Positions 62,801-64,000 of a stretch of 64,000 nt of DNA are shown here, in pieces. The stretch comes from Lichenostomus cassidix (taxonomy: Eukaryota; Chordata; Aves; Passeriformes; Meliphagidae). Made by a program: the position numbers and the translations under genes. The notes below the pieces were generated by a model. That model searched no databases. It saw only the letters and a list, made by a program, of their open reading frames with translations, and had not been told where the DNA came from. The first letter of the stretch is position 1. Every line of letters begins with the position of its first letter. The DNA is taken from assembly GCA_008360975.2 (NCBI GenBank), contig CM039182.1, positions 81,313,405 to 81,377,404 of the forward strand. Direction: 5' to 3'.

Positions 62801-64000
62801 ACATACATTCTCTCTTGGAAATCCAGTGTAATCAAAGGTGAACAAACATTACTGTGGAAATATTTAATAACCAGTCATTTTTTTATTCATCCAAAAGCAA
62901 TCTATTGAAGGCTTCATCAGAAATCTGAATGAAGTTGCTAACAGACGGTATCTGTATCTCATTTGAAATGTAAATGAGTCATTCCTGTCTTTTGGGGAAC
63001 TAGGATAGAAGAGACTCCTTTTCAGTCTTGTGGTTAAAAATAACTTTCCACTCGTCCCACACAATATCCCCTTTAATGATCTCTGCTTAGCATTACTTTC
63101 ATGATGCCCTATTAAATAAATGGGGGCATGATGTAGCCTCCAAAATTTAACCAAAGTCGGATATCTAAAATAAAAATGAGCATGTGGAACACAAAACCAG
63201 ATACTGCATTACATAAAAAAATTACATACTAAGGTTCAGGAAATCAAAGAAAGATAAAATAGGGGTGTGAGATACTGCACAGAAGGGCTTTGAACTCTTG
63301 CCAGTCTTGAATGTTCAGAAAAGGGACCTGATGCTCCAGGGAAAATTTCCTGTTCGACTTCAGGCTCTGCAAAACATTGGAATTGTTCCAGCTGGTACCT
63401 AAGCTGCTCTCCCTTCCCTTAGAGCAACCTGAAAAGCCATTACCCCGAGTGTGAAGAGGCTGTGTAACCTTTGTCTATATTCATGCAAATACCTTCTGAT
63501 AATCATGGTGGAATGCTTGCCCAAGCACAATGGATTAAGCACTGCAAAATACTCTCAACTGAGCTCTTCTGTGGTAGTTTGTCAATATTAAAATTACTAA
63601 ATGTCAAAGTGGACAATGGCATTGCCTGAGAATTTCTAGTTATAGCAATCTAATTACAACATTTACAACATTGTTTTCTCACTGCAAGAGGTTTAAACTG
63701 TAATTAAGGACTCAAGAACAATCTTAAAGGAGGCTTCTTTGCACCATTAAACCCATTTTCTGGACTGGGGACAGAAAAAAGCCTTTCACTAGGAGATGGA
63801 ATAGACAGATTGGATCAGAGATGCTATTCTGGAAGAACTGGTGGAGAGAATCACAGTTCCACATCACATTTGTCCCATTTTGGGGGTCCTGAACACTGTG
63901 AGGCATGTACAAATAGTCAGATGTTTCAGCTACATCTAAATTAACTCAAGTACCAGAGGCCATATCAATGTACTAACTACAATATTATAACAGGGTTCAT

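Larger units (their letters stand above)
33929..64000 (-). other. ADCY2: ADCY2 intron upstream of the exon (intron 2, truncated by window edge)
   Basis: The preceding coding segment should encode helices 2-3 and end in a short loop before VSFFLF. It was not found on the minus strand up to 64000. The sequence is AT-rich intron with a few CR1 fragments. Large first introns are normal for this gene in vertebrates. Confidence 0.7.
46581..64000. other. Long intronic stretch without recognised genes or clear transposons
   Basis: Mostly AT-rich intron. It holds a CACAGC short repeat at 47222-47238, a small ACATAT-CCCC-ATATGT hairpin at 52270-52285, an AT-rich homeobox-site-like patch at 52680-52780, a 10-bp-period repeat at 53051-53080, an ATTT array at 54051-54074, a CRE-like site at 56802-56809, and a GC-richer patch at 61680-62160 that gives several overlapping open frames. 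I recognise no exon of ADCY2 or any other gene here. Confidence 0.5.

Noticed and set aside
1..64000. CRISPR arrays, operons, prophage or other bacterial systems
   Set aside because: No regularly spaced direct repeats or densely packed reading frames. The DNA is vertebrate intron.

Overview
The window is intronic DNA from a vertebrate, almost certainly a bird. Three things point to a bird. The interspersed repeats I recognise are nearly all CR1 LINE fragments, including 3' ends that match the avian CR1 consensus in either orientation. I saw no SINE-dense background of the mammalian kind. The single recognisable coding exon reads as a vertebrate adenylyl cyclase. I cannot fix the species; a neoavian bird, possibly a passerine, would fit, but that is inference.

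The one gene is ADCY2 (adenylyl cyclase type 2), transcribed on the minus strand. One 54-codon exon lies at 33767-33928. It has canonical splice sites, phase 0 at both ends, and covers membrane helices 4 and 5 of the first transmembrane cassette. By analogy with the mammalian gene it is exon 3. Everything above 33928 is then intron 2 (toward the 5' end of the gene), and everything below 33767 is intron 3. I looked for the flanking exons (exon 2: helices 2-3; exon 4: helix 6 and the start of C1) and found neither. Both introns therefore appear to run past the window edges, at least 33.7 kb and 30 kb.

Layout: 1-33766 is AT-rich intron. It holds CR1 pieces at 7062-7433, 12350-12575, 21548-21690, 26216-26312 and 31524-31700, older CR1/L3-like relics at 18298-18345 and 21015-21380, a possible solo LTR at 12081-12345, an unexplained GC-rich block at 12576-13060, and a regulatory-looking segment at 17822-18030. 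33929-64000 is also AT-rich intron, with CR1 pieces at 35937-36066, 42768-43060 and 46507-46580 and an ancient CR1/L3-like tail at 39791-39855. Short simple repeats, homopolymers and small palindromes are scattered throughout.

I found no RNA gene, CRISPR array, origin, operon, complete second gene or processed retrogene. The open frames elsewhere lack recognisable homology and look like chance frames in intron. I did not find a previously undescribed system. The items most worth checking are the 12-bp dyad at 33221-33232 near the exon, the hormone-response/CRE-like cluster at 17822-18030, and the composite repeat at 12081-13060.
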